Shown here piece by piece: positions 31,970 through 41,312 of a stretch of DNA of 64,000 nt. The translations under genes were made by a program, and so were the position numbers. Every line of letters starts with the position of its first letter. Position 1 is the stretch's first letter. The stretch comes from Cotesia glomerata (lineage: Eukaryota > Arthropoda > Insecta > Hymenoptera > Braconidae). The notes below the pieces were generated by a model, which was given only the letters and a program-made list of their open reading frames with translations, did no database searches and was not told the DNA's origin. The DNA lies in the NCBI RefSeq assembly GCF_020080835.1, contig NC_058165.1, forward strand, positions 13,451,961-13,515,960, in the 5' to 3' direction.

Positions 31970-32510
31970 TAGTATTTTTTGTAATTATAATAAAAATTTA
32001 CAATTGGTACCAACTTAAGTATCGCGTTGGCTGCATTTTTTATAGCAAACTATCCCTTTGAAGCTACAGTTTATGTAAAAATAATTCAAGCGCACCCTGG
32101 CGGATGTAGATGCAAGCCTTGAAATATCTTTTTTCAACTGTAGTTTCCCATCTATTGGAGGATTACCATGTATTCTCGAATTATTTAGTCTGTGGCATGT
32201 CACTTTTTACATCGAAAAAAAGTCAGGATCTAAATTTTTGCGTTGCTATAGTTTGTGCTGATTAAATTTAATAATTTCAAGCAGATTAATTGTTATGATC
32301 GACTATTATTAATTAATGTCAGTAAAATAAAGTATGAATTACTGTTATAATATACAATTTAGAAAAAAAAAGTACCGTAGAATTAAATAAAATTTGCAAC
32401 CTCAAAATATCGTCCTGCTTACAGTAAACACAGTCGGTAGTCTGGCGCTCCGTTTACAACGGATTTGAACGGAACTTGGCGCCAGATTCTACCGAATCTG
32501 TGGATAAATC
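31442..32510 (-). repeat. 1.1-kb dispersed repeat, copy 2 (inverted relative to 6379-7508)
   Basis: It contains the 528-bp palindrome (31442-31969), the 62-codon frame at 32015-32203 (minus) and the GGCGCCAAGTTCCG segment with a single 69-base unit (about 32435-32510). It is inserted in the Polinton, so this copy moved after the Polinton arrived. No clear target duplication was found. Confidence 0.75.
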
Positions 32511-32535
32511 TTTCCACCATTATTGATAATGTTCT

Positions 32536-32718
32536 TTATCTTCGTGAGGAGATGTGGCTTATTAAAGAACTTCTCGTTACTTTTAGCACGGAGAAACGTT
32601 GAACAAGTGTTAACCAAGCATATTTCAATGTTGAGTCCAAATTTTGTTCTAACATTTCGTAATTACGCCTAGCTTCCAGCTCATGCATTCGCTTGAATGG
32701 TAGAGGGTTCACAAACAT
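32536..32718 (-). CDS. Small Polinton ORF, unrecognised
   Basis: 60 codons starting MFVNPLPFKRMHELEARR. It lies about 300 bases downstream of a minus-strand TATAAAAG, behind a leader rich in ATCTGCTACCTGCTGC-like repeats, which suggests real transcription. No domain is recognised. The nearby 1.1-kb repeat may have cut off its 3' part. Confidence 0.45.
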   Translation of the reverse strand: MFVNPLPFKRMHELEARRNYEMLEQNLDSTLKYAWLTLVQRFSVLKVTRSSLISHISSRR

Positions 32719-32978
32719 TTTGCGATGATAGCAGATTTAAGCACTAGATAGCAGATTCCAGGCAGCAGATTTCGACAGCGTGGTAGTAGATTTCAACACC
32801 AGGATGTAGGTAGCAGAGTCCAGCAGCAGATAGCAGATGTTAGCAGCAGGTAGCAGATTTTTGACCGCGAATTTTAACACCAGGATGCAAGTTTCAGGGT
32901 AGCAGAGTCACTACGGTATTTTACTATGGTCCTTCACTGTGATACTTCACTATATTTCACTGTAAACTCATACTTCAC

Positions 32979-33016
32979 ACTGTAATGAAGTATGCCTGCG
33001 GCGCGCTGCTTTTATA
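32979..33016 (-). promoter_or_regulatory. Minus-strand TATA box (TATAAAAG) with CAGT initiator
   Basis: TATAAAAG occupies 33016-33009 on the minus strand, followed by AGCGCGCCGC. A CAGTGTG string about 35 bases downstream (near 32982) could be the start site. It would transcribe the 60-codon ORF. Confidence 0.55.
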
Positions 33017-33329
33017 GCCAGGCAATGACGTCATCTATTTCACAATTTCTATTTTTAGATTATGACTCATACTATTCTAGAATTTTCTAACTGCGCAGTT
33101 ATAATAGATGATGCACAAAAAGTTTAAAATAACCTAAAATTCATAAGTTGAATGGCGGGGGAAAAGTTATATCTATAAAAATTTAGATGATTTCATCTAC
33201 TTCGCAGTTCGAAAAAATCTACTGCGTAGTTTAAATAACCAATTAATAAAAAAATTATTAATTAACCTTGAAAAAAATAATTGGCCAATAGGATTATCGA
33301 GTGGTGGGGGTAAAATCCAGAGATCGGAT

Positions 33330-33369
33330 TATAAAACGTTGAGTTGACATTAAGAGTCATCATTCAGTC
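33330..33369 (+). promoter_or_regulatory. Promoter (TATAAAAC ... TCAGTC) of the decayed ORF at 33396
   Basis: TATAAAAC at 33330-33337 and TCAGTC at 33364-33369, about 36 bases apart from box start to the initiator A, 27 bases before the ATG. Confidence 0.6.
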
Positions 33370-33395
33370 ACTCCTCGTCGTCGAGAGCAGTAATA

Positions 33396-33901
33396 ATGGA
33401 GATCATTCTGGACGTTTAAGGATTCAGATGACCTGATAATCGCTTCATTGTCAAGGAATTGGCCTCAATAACAATTCAACATGATATTGATAATCTTGAA
33501 GAATTATTATACACACTATTCCAATGAACATATCACTGGAAAGTGCTACCAGCCAACTATCAACGTCTGAATACCTGGCTGATCCGAAATTATCATGGAA
33601 TCGGTTGGAACGCCGGAACAACTTCATATTTCAAGCTCAAAGGAGTTCTAAATTATTTAACTTACAATAAAAAAATTATTTATTTAAAAGGTATCGAGAA
33701 AAAATTATGGATCCAAAATTTAATTGATTGTAACAATAAAATTGTAATCTTCTTGAAAATTTCAACTTTGAACCTTGTCCATCTGTGAAAAGCATGAAAA
33801 TTTGTAACAATCATCTTTGTAATTATCATTATTGTTTATCTGACTTATGTGCTTTGGAAAATGTAAAAAATTTTAAAGATTGGTTTTTAAGCATTCAATA
33901 A
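33396..33901 (+). pseudogene. Conserved Polinton-associated ORF (FIVKELA family), broken
   Basis: The frame starts at ATG 33396 with MEIILDV and contains FIVKELA, a WKVLPANYQRLNTWL stretch and NYHGIGWNAG. Three in-frame stops are present: TAA 33417-33419, TGA 33429-33431, TGA 33525-33527; the first two look like decayed CAA/CGA codons. A frameshift near 33775 precedes the C-terminal part (CNNH..., CALENVKNFKDWF), which ends at 33901. The family is common in insect mobile elements; its function is unknown. Confidence 0.65.
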
Positions 33902-34435
33902 ATCTAAAAATATAAATTTAATTGTAATAATTTATTGATAACGTTCAAGTTAAGTAATGAATACCTCATTTATGACTGATATTTAATAATGTTGATTCCC
34001 GTGAGATGAACATGATACAGGACCTAAGTTCAATATAGTAGAATCAAAATTGACTTAATACTATAAGATTAAATAAAAAAGCATGGTATTAATTAAAAAA
34101 TTTTTTTTATTTAGATAGTTCTACTATTACTATTTACATCGAAAGTAGAATTAATAAATTTGAATTTATGATATTTTCCACCATGATAACGGATCAATAA
34201 GTGGTTTGATTCCGATAAATCATTCAACATCTCCATGACACCATCGTCCTTTAATAATACTGCTGTTCGAGCCGATAAATAGATGGCAAACTCATTCTCG
34301 ATATTTGGAACAATCCTCGGTCCATATTGTGTTCAAACTTGTTTTAACCCTTTGATTTTGTACTCCCGATTAAACTCATTCATTTTCTTGACAGGTGGGA
34401 TTGTTCTTTCAGACACCAGGAGCTTGTACTTCACC
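33902..34435. other. Non-coding stretch inside the right end of the Polinton
   Basis: AT-rich. A short + frame at 34283-34489 runs antisense to the TIR promoter and shows no domain. Nothing else is recognised. Confidence 0.5.
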
Positions 34436-34480
34436 GCAGACGTGTTCTTCGTTTTTGTGAAGTACGCTCTCGGCGAGCTG

Positions 34481-34488
34481 CTTATATA
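34481..34488 (-). promoter_or_regulatory. TATA box in right TIR (TATATAAG)
   Basis: Mirror copy of the left TIR promoter. It would drive minus-strand transcription inwards, opposite to the decayed gene at 33396-33901. Confidence 0.6.
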
Positions 34489-34822
34489 GGCCGAAAATAC
34501 TGCGCAGTTACCCCCACTCCTCTACCTCAAAACCGGTTTGATGACGTCATCTGATGCGCAGTAAGAAAATTCTAGAACAGAATGAGTCATCTACTGCGCA
34601 GTTATCCCCACTCATCTACCTTAAGCAAGTCTAAAACTGTTTGATGATGTCATCTGCTACGCAGCAGAAATACCATAAAGAAAACTGCGTAGCTACATAA
34701 CCTTTAACAGGCTCAAATCTGTTCAGAGGTAGACAGAAACCTTGACAGATGGCGTATCTTCTCGCATGTACTTCACATACATACAGTTTGAATAGAATAA
34801 TTTTTTCAGAATATAAACAAGG

Positions 34823-34877
34823 AAATGCACCTGTGATCTAAGCAACTATTGTTGATGCTAAGATCACAGGTGCATTT
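34823..34877. repeat. 55-base near-perfect hairpin in right TIR
   Basis: Arms of 22 bases (AAATGCACCTGTGATCTAAG + CA and its reverse complement, one mismatch) flank an 11-base loop. I do not find it in the left TIR. Confidence 0.8.
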
Positions 34878-35930
34878 TTTAACAAAAATGCAGGAAATCA
34901 GAATCAAAATTTAAAATGGTGGAAATCAGACTTAAAATGGTGGAAATCAGATTCAAAATGGCGGATATCAGATTCGTCATGGCAGATTCACAACTCAAAA
35001 TGTCGAATAGCAGCCACCAGATGACAGATTCACGATTAAAAATAGTGGATAGCCACCTCAAAATGTTAAACTCAAATTCAAAATGACGGAAATCAGATTC
35101 AAAATGGCCGATTTCAGACTCAGATAACAGCTACCAGTTGGTGGATTTCAGATAGCAGATTTACGATTGAAAATGGCGGATGACAGCCACCAGATGGTGA
35201 ATTCGAAAAGGCGGATTCACAATTCAAAATGCCGGAAAATGGGCAGATAGTAAGGTTCAAATCACATAATTGGCGGGAAAATCGAAGAATTCACCACCAG
35301 CGCCACCTATGAAAATCTCAACCAAGCCGATAGAAAAGTCCAATCATATACATAAACCAACTGTCGGTAAAACAGATCCACCACCGATCGAGGGTCGGAT
35401 AACAGCATTAAAATGATAAAAAAATGAGGAACTCAAATTCAAATGACAGATTCACAATTCAAATGGCAGATAGCAACCACCAGATGGCAGATAGCAGCTA
35501 TCAGATAACTGATTCACAATTTAAAATGGCGGATTCACAGCTCAAAATGGCGAATTTCACAACCCAAAATTGCGGGAAAATGGTAGATATCAGATTCAAA
35601 ATGGCGAATTCCAGATTAAAAATGTCGGCCACCAGATGGCAGATAGCAGCCACTAGATGGCGGATAGTGGCCACTAGATGGCGGATAGCAGCCACCAGAT
35701 GGTGGATAGCAGCTATGAGATGACGGATAGTGAAATTCACCTATGAAAACCCCTCCACCATATCCACATCGGTAAAAACAAACCGGTAAAACAGGTCAGC
35801 ATACCTACAGTACGGCATCACCTGTTGTCGGTAAAACAGGACTCTCATATCTACAGATGGCAACTTAACACGGACATGTATTTACAAATCTGTTTTACCG
35901 ATTGAGTTGTCCCCCTACTGTTTACCTACT

Positions 35931-35936
35931 TCTGTG
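35931..35936. repeat. Polinton target-site duplication, right (TCTGTG)
   Basis: Directly abuts the right TIR end and matches 20408-20413. Confidence 0.85.
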
Positions 35937-35976
35937 TGTGTGTGTGCGTGTGTGTGTGTGTGTGTTCTTTCCACGT
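35937..35976. repeat. TG microsatellite, right remainder of the Polinton target
   Basis: A TG/TGCG repeat continues from the right TSD. It is the other half of the TG tract of the CTTCCCGCTAA element interrupted at 20413. Confidence 0.7.
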
Positions 35977-36585
35977 TAGTGCTTGTTGCGATACGGACGC
36001 ATTTTTGGCTTTTCGGGAATTGTTAATTTCTTTTGCTGTTGAGAAACTTATTAAAATCGTTCTGTCATCACGACGAAGCGACGTTCAGATATTGCTGTAA
36101 TTATCAACGCCTAATTGACTGCTGTTAATTACTGTTGTAATTTTTTTTGTCCACGTGCTGTTCGTGATGTTAATGAACTCGACGTTCCCCGCACCATTTG
36201 TAAAAAGATGTGGAAGCCAAGGAGTAGTCTTCGTCGAACACGACGCTTTGCCGGGCTTACTGAGACACCAGTTGTTATTCGACGTGGAAGCCAAAGGCGG
36301 CTTTTTGACGATCAACCGACCCCGATGAGTGGTTAACGTTTTTATGTCCAAGGGCATTTTTAGAGCGGTAGCGTAAACAGTGGAGGTTTGGACTAACAGT
36401 TTAAAGAATACGCAACAGAGGTTTTAATTCCGTTGTTTTAATTGTTCATGTGGGACGTTTCGATGTACGAATTTACCACGCCTTCGTTTGAGACTGTAGA
36501 CGGATTTTAATTAGGAGTATTTCTTAGGATCGGATCCATGATTCAAGGGCTGGTCGTAGTGCCTTTTCCTTGATTGGACCCTCTG
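35977..36585. other. Region left of the errantivirus 3' LTR, nothing recognised
   Basis: Two overlapping frames exist: + 36115-36336, Arg-rich, and - 36085-36357. Neither shows a domain. It could be flanking DNA of the Gypsy element. Confidence 0.4.
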
Positions 36586-37371
36586 TTGGTATTTGCAGCG
36601 AATGGATGTGGATGGATTTGGGCTGCTTATTCTAAGGACTTCTTATTTTTATGAAATGAATTTATTTAAAACAGATTTCACTTCTTTTTAAGATTTATTT
36701 TAATTAACACCAAAACTTTTACACTTTCACAAATATTATTTAGTCGAAATTATTATAATGAATTTTATTTGAATTCGAGCTAACGTTCTCCAGTCCCCCG
36801 TAGGGTAAAGTGCGCAAATTTAGCTTTAAAAGATCTTAAGTTACTTATTGACCGAACTCTCGCCTAAGTGCAGGGCAAATTAGAACTTTGAGAATCCGGT
36901 TCTTTAGATTTTCTTATTGGTCAAGATCTCGCCTAAGTGCAGGGTAAATTAAGACTTTGAGATTTTGACTCTCTAAATTTTATCTACTGACCGAGTTCTC
37001 GCCTAAGTGCAGGGCAAATTAGAACTTTGAGAATCCCGAATCGTAGACAATATTAACAACTAATACGTGGCCTGCCGGTTAAACCGCGTCCATACTTCCT
37101 CTAAGTGTAGTGCAAATTAAAGCAAAGGACTCTACTCAAGGCACGGGCCTGTCAAGTTAAATGCGGAAGTCGAATTAACTAACAAAAGACGTGGATTTGG
37201 CTGTTGATCGCCTTTTTAAAAGCACGCGGTGCTGAGATTGCAGAAGTCCCCGCTAGTCAACCAGCAGTCACGTAGCTTACATTTTATTGTGGCTTTTGCG
37301 CATGGAGAAGTCTTCCATCTGCGCGGACGATTTAAATTTAACGAGAAAAAGTTTACGGGTGGACATAACAT
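36586..37371 (-). repeat. 3' LTR of the errantivirus-like element
   Basis: It starts TGTTATGTCC at 37371 and probably ends AACA near 36586, about 786 bases. It contains a TTTTAAAAAGGC TATA-like box (about 37215), three tandem units of 69-70 bases beginning CGCCTAAGTGCAGGG on + (36861, 36930, 37000), and AATAAA signals near 36690. The inner end is firm, the outer end uncertain. Confidence 0.65.
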
Positions 37372-37384
37372 TCCCCCGGAAAGA
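37372..37384 (-). promoter_or_regulatory. Polypurine tract next to the 3' LTR
   Basis: The minus strand reads CTTTCCGGGGGAA immediately before the LTR start TGTTATG, the place and type expected for plus-strand priming in LTR elements. Confidence 0.55.
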
Positions 37385-38129
37385 CGAGAGGCTAGTATAG
37401 TTTTTCGGTTTTCCTATGGCCGCCTTCACTATCAGCGAAAGCCACTTACAAACTTTTTGTTTAATAATATATTCTTAACTTAATGGAAGAGTAGTGAGAA
37501 AAGTCATCTGGTGCAAATAATTGAATTTAAATTTATATTCTAATCTCGCGCGACATTATATGCTGACGGATGGCTAATCCTTCTCGCTTCTCGATTTCGC
37601 GGAGCCGTGTCGAGTGTCAGTATTCTCTCTGCAACGAGCGATCTAAGTTCAAGTTTTCATCTGAAAAGAAAGTTTTTTTTTTTTGAAGTGAAACTTCTTT
37701 AGAATCGTTGTGATTTCAAACCGGATGCAACGAAAAAACGACAGGTAAGAGACACAAATACAAAAATGTGTAGGATGAAGCCAGGGGAAAGAATGAGACA
37801 GAAATATACATACAATTTGTATATTATCGGTCTCTCCTCTTTGTGCCATACTTCGTAGCGTCCCCACTCCCGTCTTCTAAGCATAGTCGCCTGTAATTTG
37901 TGAGCCAGAGCGAGAGAGCAGATGTCAGTGTGTATGTATATTGCACACTGTTTAATACGTGCTTGTATTTGAGCATTTAACGTGTGTAGTGCATGTGAAA
38001 ACTACGTGAGCTTACTGTACACTGTATGCGGCTGCGTATTACAGCGTTTTAGTAAGATAGCGTGGTGTGTTATTATTTAACTGTTTGTGAGTATTTTTAT
38101 ATCTTGTACTAAATAATAAATTTTATAAA

Positions 38130-39217
38130 ATGCCGAAAACTAATGCCGAAATGTGTCGTCAATATCGACGCAAAAAAAATGAAATTAAAATGAAAAAAAA
38201 TTCAGCAAAAAGTTCAACAGAACGTAGTCGCGAGTTTCGTGCACGTAAAAAACAATTATTGAACAATCAAAATAGATGTTCAGATATAAGTGTCAATGTG
38301 ACTGATGTAATAAATGGTAAGTGTAAATATTTTTAATCCTGTTTTAAGTATAAACTAATATATCAATGTTTTTCAGACCGAAGAGCGTCAGTATCTACAA
38401 TTGATCTACAACATGAATTTCGAAGGCTGAACTTGAATCGACTTGAGACAATTACAAATGTTTTATATGATTTCTTAAATAAAAGAAAAGGGATGTCACT
38501 GTTTACCTTTAACTGTCAAAGCTTACGAGCTCATGTACAAGATCTGCAACATGACAATATAGTGTCATCGTCAAATTTTTTAATTCTTTCGGAGACATGG
38601 ATGAATAATGAAGATATTGTAGACATTCCAAATTTTAATATTGTTGTTAATTACAAAAGACCACGTACGAGGGCAGGCGGAGTAGCAATTTATCACAACG
38701 TAAATGATGGAGCCCGTGTTGTTACGCCACAAATGGATCTCAATGCACAACAGCTAGAATCATTGTCTGTTCAGCTTTCGAAAGTTGGAGAAATATGTGC
38801 CTGTGAGAGCAGAAATGACCAAGGAGATTTAATTTTGATCGTAGCAATTTACATCTTTCCCAACCAATCAATAAAATCAGTTATTGAATTTATACATGAA
38901 AATTTGATCAAATATACCCCAGAGGTATCGCGAATTCTCAAAAGAATTATGATAAAATTCCGATGATTTTAAGTGGGGATTTTAACATAAATTTTGCATC
39001 AGATACAGCGCTTCCTTTGATTGAGTTTCTCGATACAACATTTTATTTAAAAATGTGTAACAATCGCACTCAATCAACTACAAGATCAAAAACGGTAATA
39101 GATGCAGTGTTCCAAAGATATATCAACCAAATTGAAACTAAAATATTTGTATCGTATTTTAGTTATCATAAGCCTCTTGTATCATTTGTTGAAACTGAAA
39201 ATATGGAACTTGAGTAA
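38130..39217 (+). pseudogene. Two-exon endonuclease/exonuclease/phosphatase-domain gene of a mobile element
   Basis: Exon 1 (38130-38316) encodes a Lys/Arg-rich N-terminus with CRQYRRKK and SREFRARKK. The intron 38317-38376 has GTAAGT and TTTTTCAG; the frame continues in phase. Exon 2 encodes an AP-endonuclease-like domain: FNCQSLRAH, LSETWM, GGVAIYHN, SGDFNINFA and SYHKPLVSF. A frameshift near 38935-38960 separates the SGDFN part. Such domains accompany Helitron-like and other elements in insects; no helicase is left here. Plus strand, opposite to the host Gypsy element, so it is a nested insertion. Confidence 0.7.
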
Positions 39218-39439
39218 TAGATTATGTAACATATGTTAAATAAAATATAAAATATCTTTTAAAATTAATCAAAATACTTTTATTTTTGAACAATTAAACT
39301 TTGTAATTATCCTACCCTTGTTATAAATATTCATCTCATTCTTTTGTCGATTCACTGAAGTTTCACTTCTATCGTGTGTGAATCGCACACACACCTTTTT
39401 TTTTTTTTTTTTTTTTTTTCAACAAAAAAAAATTTCGAA

Positions 39440-40150
39440 ATGTACCCAATTAACAAGAATTTCGAAGGGTATGGTACCTGGTACCAGATGGTTCTACGTA
39501 TTTACGGAGAAAAGGTAAGCCCGAATTTGACATATATGTATTAGAGGGAAAGAAAGAGAAAAGAAAGAGAGATATGGGCAAAATAATAAGTTCTTTTATC
39601 AACAAAAAAATTCTCTCTCTCCTTCCCCCTTTTTTTTTTTTGCTTTTTTTATTATTATTATTTTAATTTTCTTCATTATTATTTATTAATTTTGTGTGCT
39701 AGGATATAAGGTGGGGCGTCCAGATTCTGAAGGCTTTGGCGCGCCCAATCAATCCGGTAAGGGGGCTGCGTTTGGCGTCTCGTCTCATGAATCTTTTTGG
39801 CCCACTTCCTCCAGAGGTTTTGGAAGCCGTGACCTTTTTTTGTCTTCAAGGCATAGAGCTTGTCTAGGAGCCTTGGGAGTTCGATGCCGTGGTTGCTCTT
39901 AACAGTGGAGACTTGGAGATTTTGAGAGTTGCCTTGATGGAGGCGGTGTTCAACGGCTTGGTCACTATGTCCTAGTGGTAAGTTATCAGAGATTTAGGAG
40001 TAATTGGAGTTATTTTGATTGTTTCTATAAAAATTTTATTTTAATTTTTATAATCTTCTCTTTTTTTGTTGCAGGCTAGGCGTATCAGATGTTGCTGGAT
40101 GGCTGACAGATGACGTGAATGCTATGCCATCTCAGCACTTCTGCAGTTAA
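39440..40150 (+). pseudogene. Unrecognised three-exon reading frame with two in-frame UAG codons
   Basis: Exon 1 39440-39514 (starts MYPINKNFEGYG) ends AAG|GTAAGC. Exon 2 39703-39977 follows a T-rich tract ending TGCTAG. Exon 3 from 40075 follows TTTGTTGCAG and stops at 40148-40150. All joins keep phase, giving about 142 codons with a hydrophobic middle (LFGPLPPEVLEAV; LNSGDLEILRVALMEAV). TAG occurs at 39865-39867 and 39973-39975. I recognise no family. It may be a pseudogene in which CAG became TAG. It could also be a chance frame, but three phased splice sites make that less likely. Confidence 0.45.
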
Positions 40151-41312
40151 AGTTATTTAATGAATTTGTAGTTACTTATTAGAGAGAGAAAATATCTTTT
40201 TGAAGATTTATCATCTTTTATTTTTTTGATAAAAAAAATTTTCTTCTGAATTCGGTTGTTCTCTTTCTGTTTTTTTTTTTGTAATTTCCCATACCGCTTC
40301 TCCTATCTCTTAAATAATTTTATTTTATATTTGTATGTAAGGTAAAATTTGTTTGTATCTCAAAAAAAAATTTGCTCTTATAAAAGAGTTAGCGAATACG
40401 TGTAAGCGTGTAAGTGTATTTGAGTTGTGTTAGATGCAAGAGGCGGCACGGCTGTGGTGCGGTGGGTGTGGCTTTCCGCGAGACGATTGTAATTGAGCGA
40501 GCGTCGGTAAGCTACTTTGCTTGACTTAGCGGTTCTTTTATATTTGTCGTCAGATGACTCTCTCGGTACTCTTGATTACTTATACTTATTCTTATTGAAT
40601 ATTAAGTGTTCGAAATGAGAATTTTGCAAAGAGAAACAAATTTTTATGATTTCATAATTTAGGACGATTTATATGGGTGACGTTAGCTCGATTTTCTTAA
40701 AGTTATTATTTATGAAGTATAATTATTATAGAAAATTTTGTTGGATATTTGGATAAAAAAAGAATATACAATATATGATAATAAAATTATAATAAACAGT
40801 GATTATGACACATAATATGTTAATATAATGATAGTAAAATAATATGTAATATATGACTATAGTGATAGTAAATATAGGTGAGAGAATTATATAGAAAAAA
40901 TTTTCGCTTACTGGAAAAAGAATCAAGATGACGTTTTGCTTTATTCTCGCTCGTCCCCCCAAGGCCGGAGATAATTTTATCTTCGGTCTTGTGAGTCTTA
41001 AGCAGCAAAACTTTCTTTTTCAGAATTTGGATTAACTTACTGATTTTCATTATACTATCCACCATATATGAAAATAAGAAATTTTTATTTTAGGTATTTT
41101 GAATTAGACTGTTTATGCAAACTGTTGGCTCGTTTTTGGCAATTTTAAATTTTTTGTTAAAATGAAATTCTTCTTGGAGAGCAAAAATTTTTTTTTTTTG
41201 TTATTTTAAGTTATTCTCTTACTTTTCCGCAAAGAAGCCATCCGTTTGTTTATGTGATAATTTCTTAATTAATAACCTTAAATTCTACCATGTTGATGCT
41301 GGAGTTGATTCC
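40151..41312. other. Non-coding, AT-rich stretch before env
   Basis: No recognised gene. Frames at 40726-41065 (minus) show no domain. A pyrimidine-rich segment and a possible donor (TCG|GTAAGC near 40506) suggest it belongs to the nested plus-strand insertion. Confidence 0.45.

Larger units (their letters stand above)
20414..35930 (+). mobile_element. Full-length Polinton/Maverick (adintovirus-like), 15.5 kb
   Basis: The left end AGTATGTAAACAGGGG matches the inverted right end, AGTAGGTAAACAG on the minus strand. Polintons typically begin with AG. A perfect 6-bp target duplication, TCTGTG, lies at 20408-20413 and 35931-35936, the length expected for this class. The interior encodes protein-primed PolB, a chromodomain integrase, packaging ATPase, adenain-like protease, PLA2 virion protein, penton and major capsid protein. 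Most genes carry stops or frameshifts, so this is an old inactive copy, but its ends are complete. Confidence 0.95.
34436..35930 (-). repeat. Polinton right terminal inverted repeat, ~1.5 kb
   Basis: Inverted counterpart of 20414-21607. It is longer because its minisatellite (TCAGATTCAAAATGGCGGA-like units, about 34890-35740) has expanded. It also holds a 55-base hairpin at 34823-34877 that I do not find in the left copy. Confidence 0.9.

Noticed and set aside
36085..36357. Possible gag start next to the left LTR
   Set aside because: No gag-like motif, and the polypurine tract shows this LTR is the 3' one, so this side should be flanking DNA.
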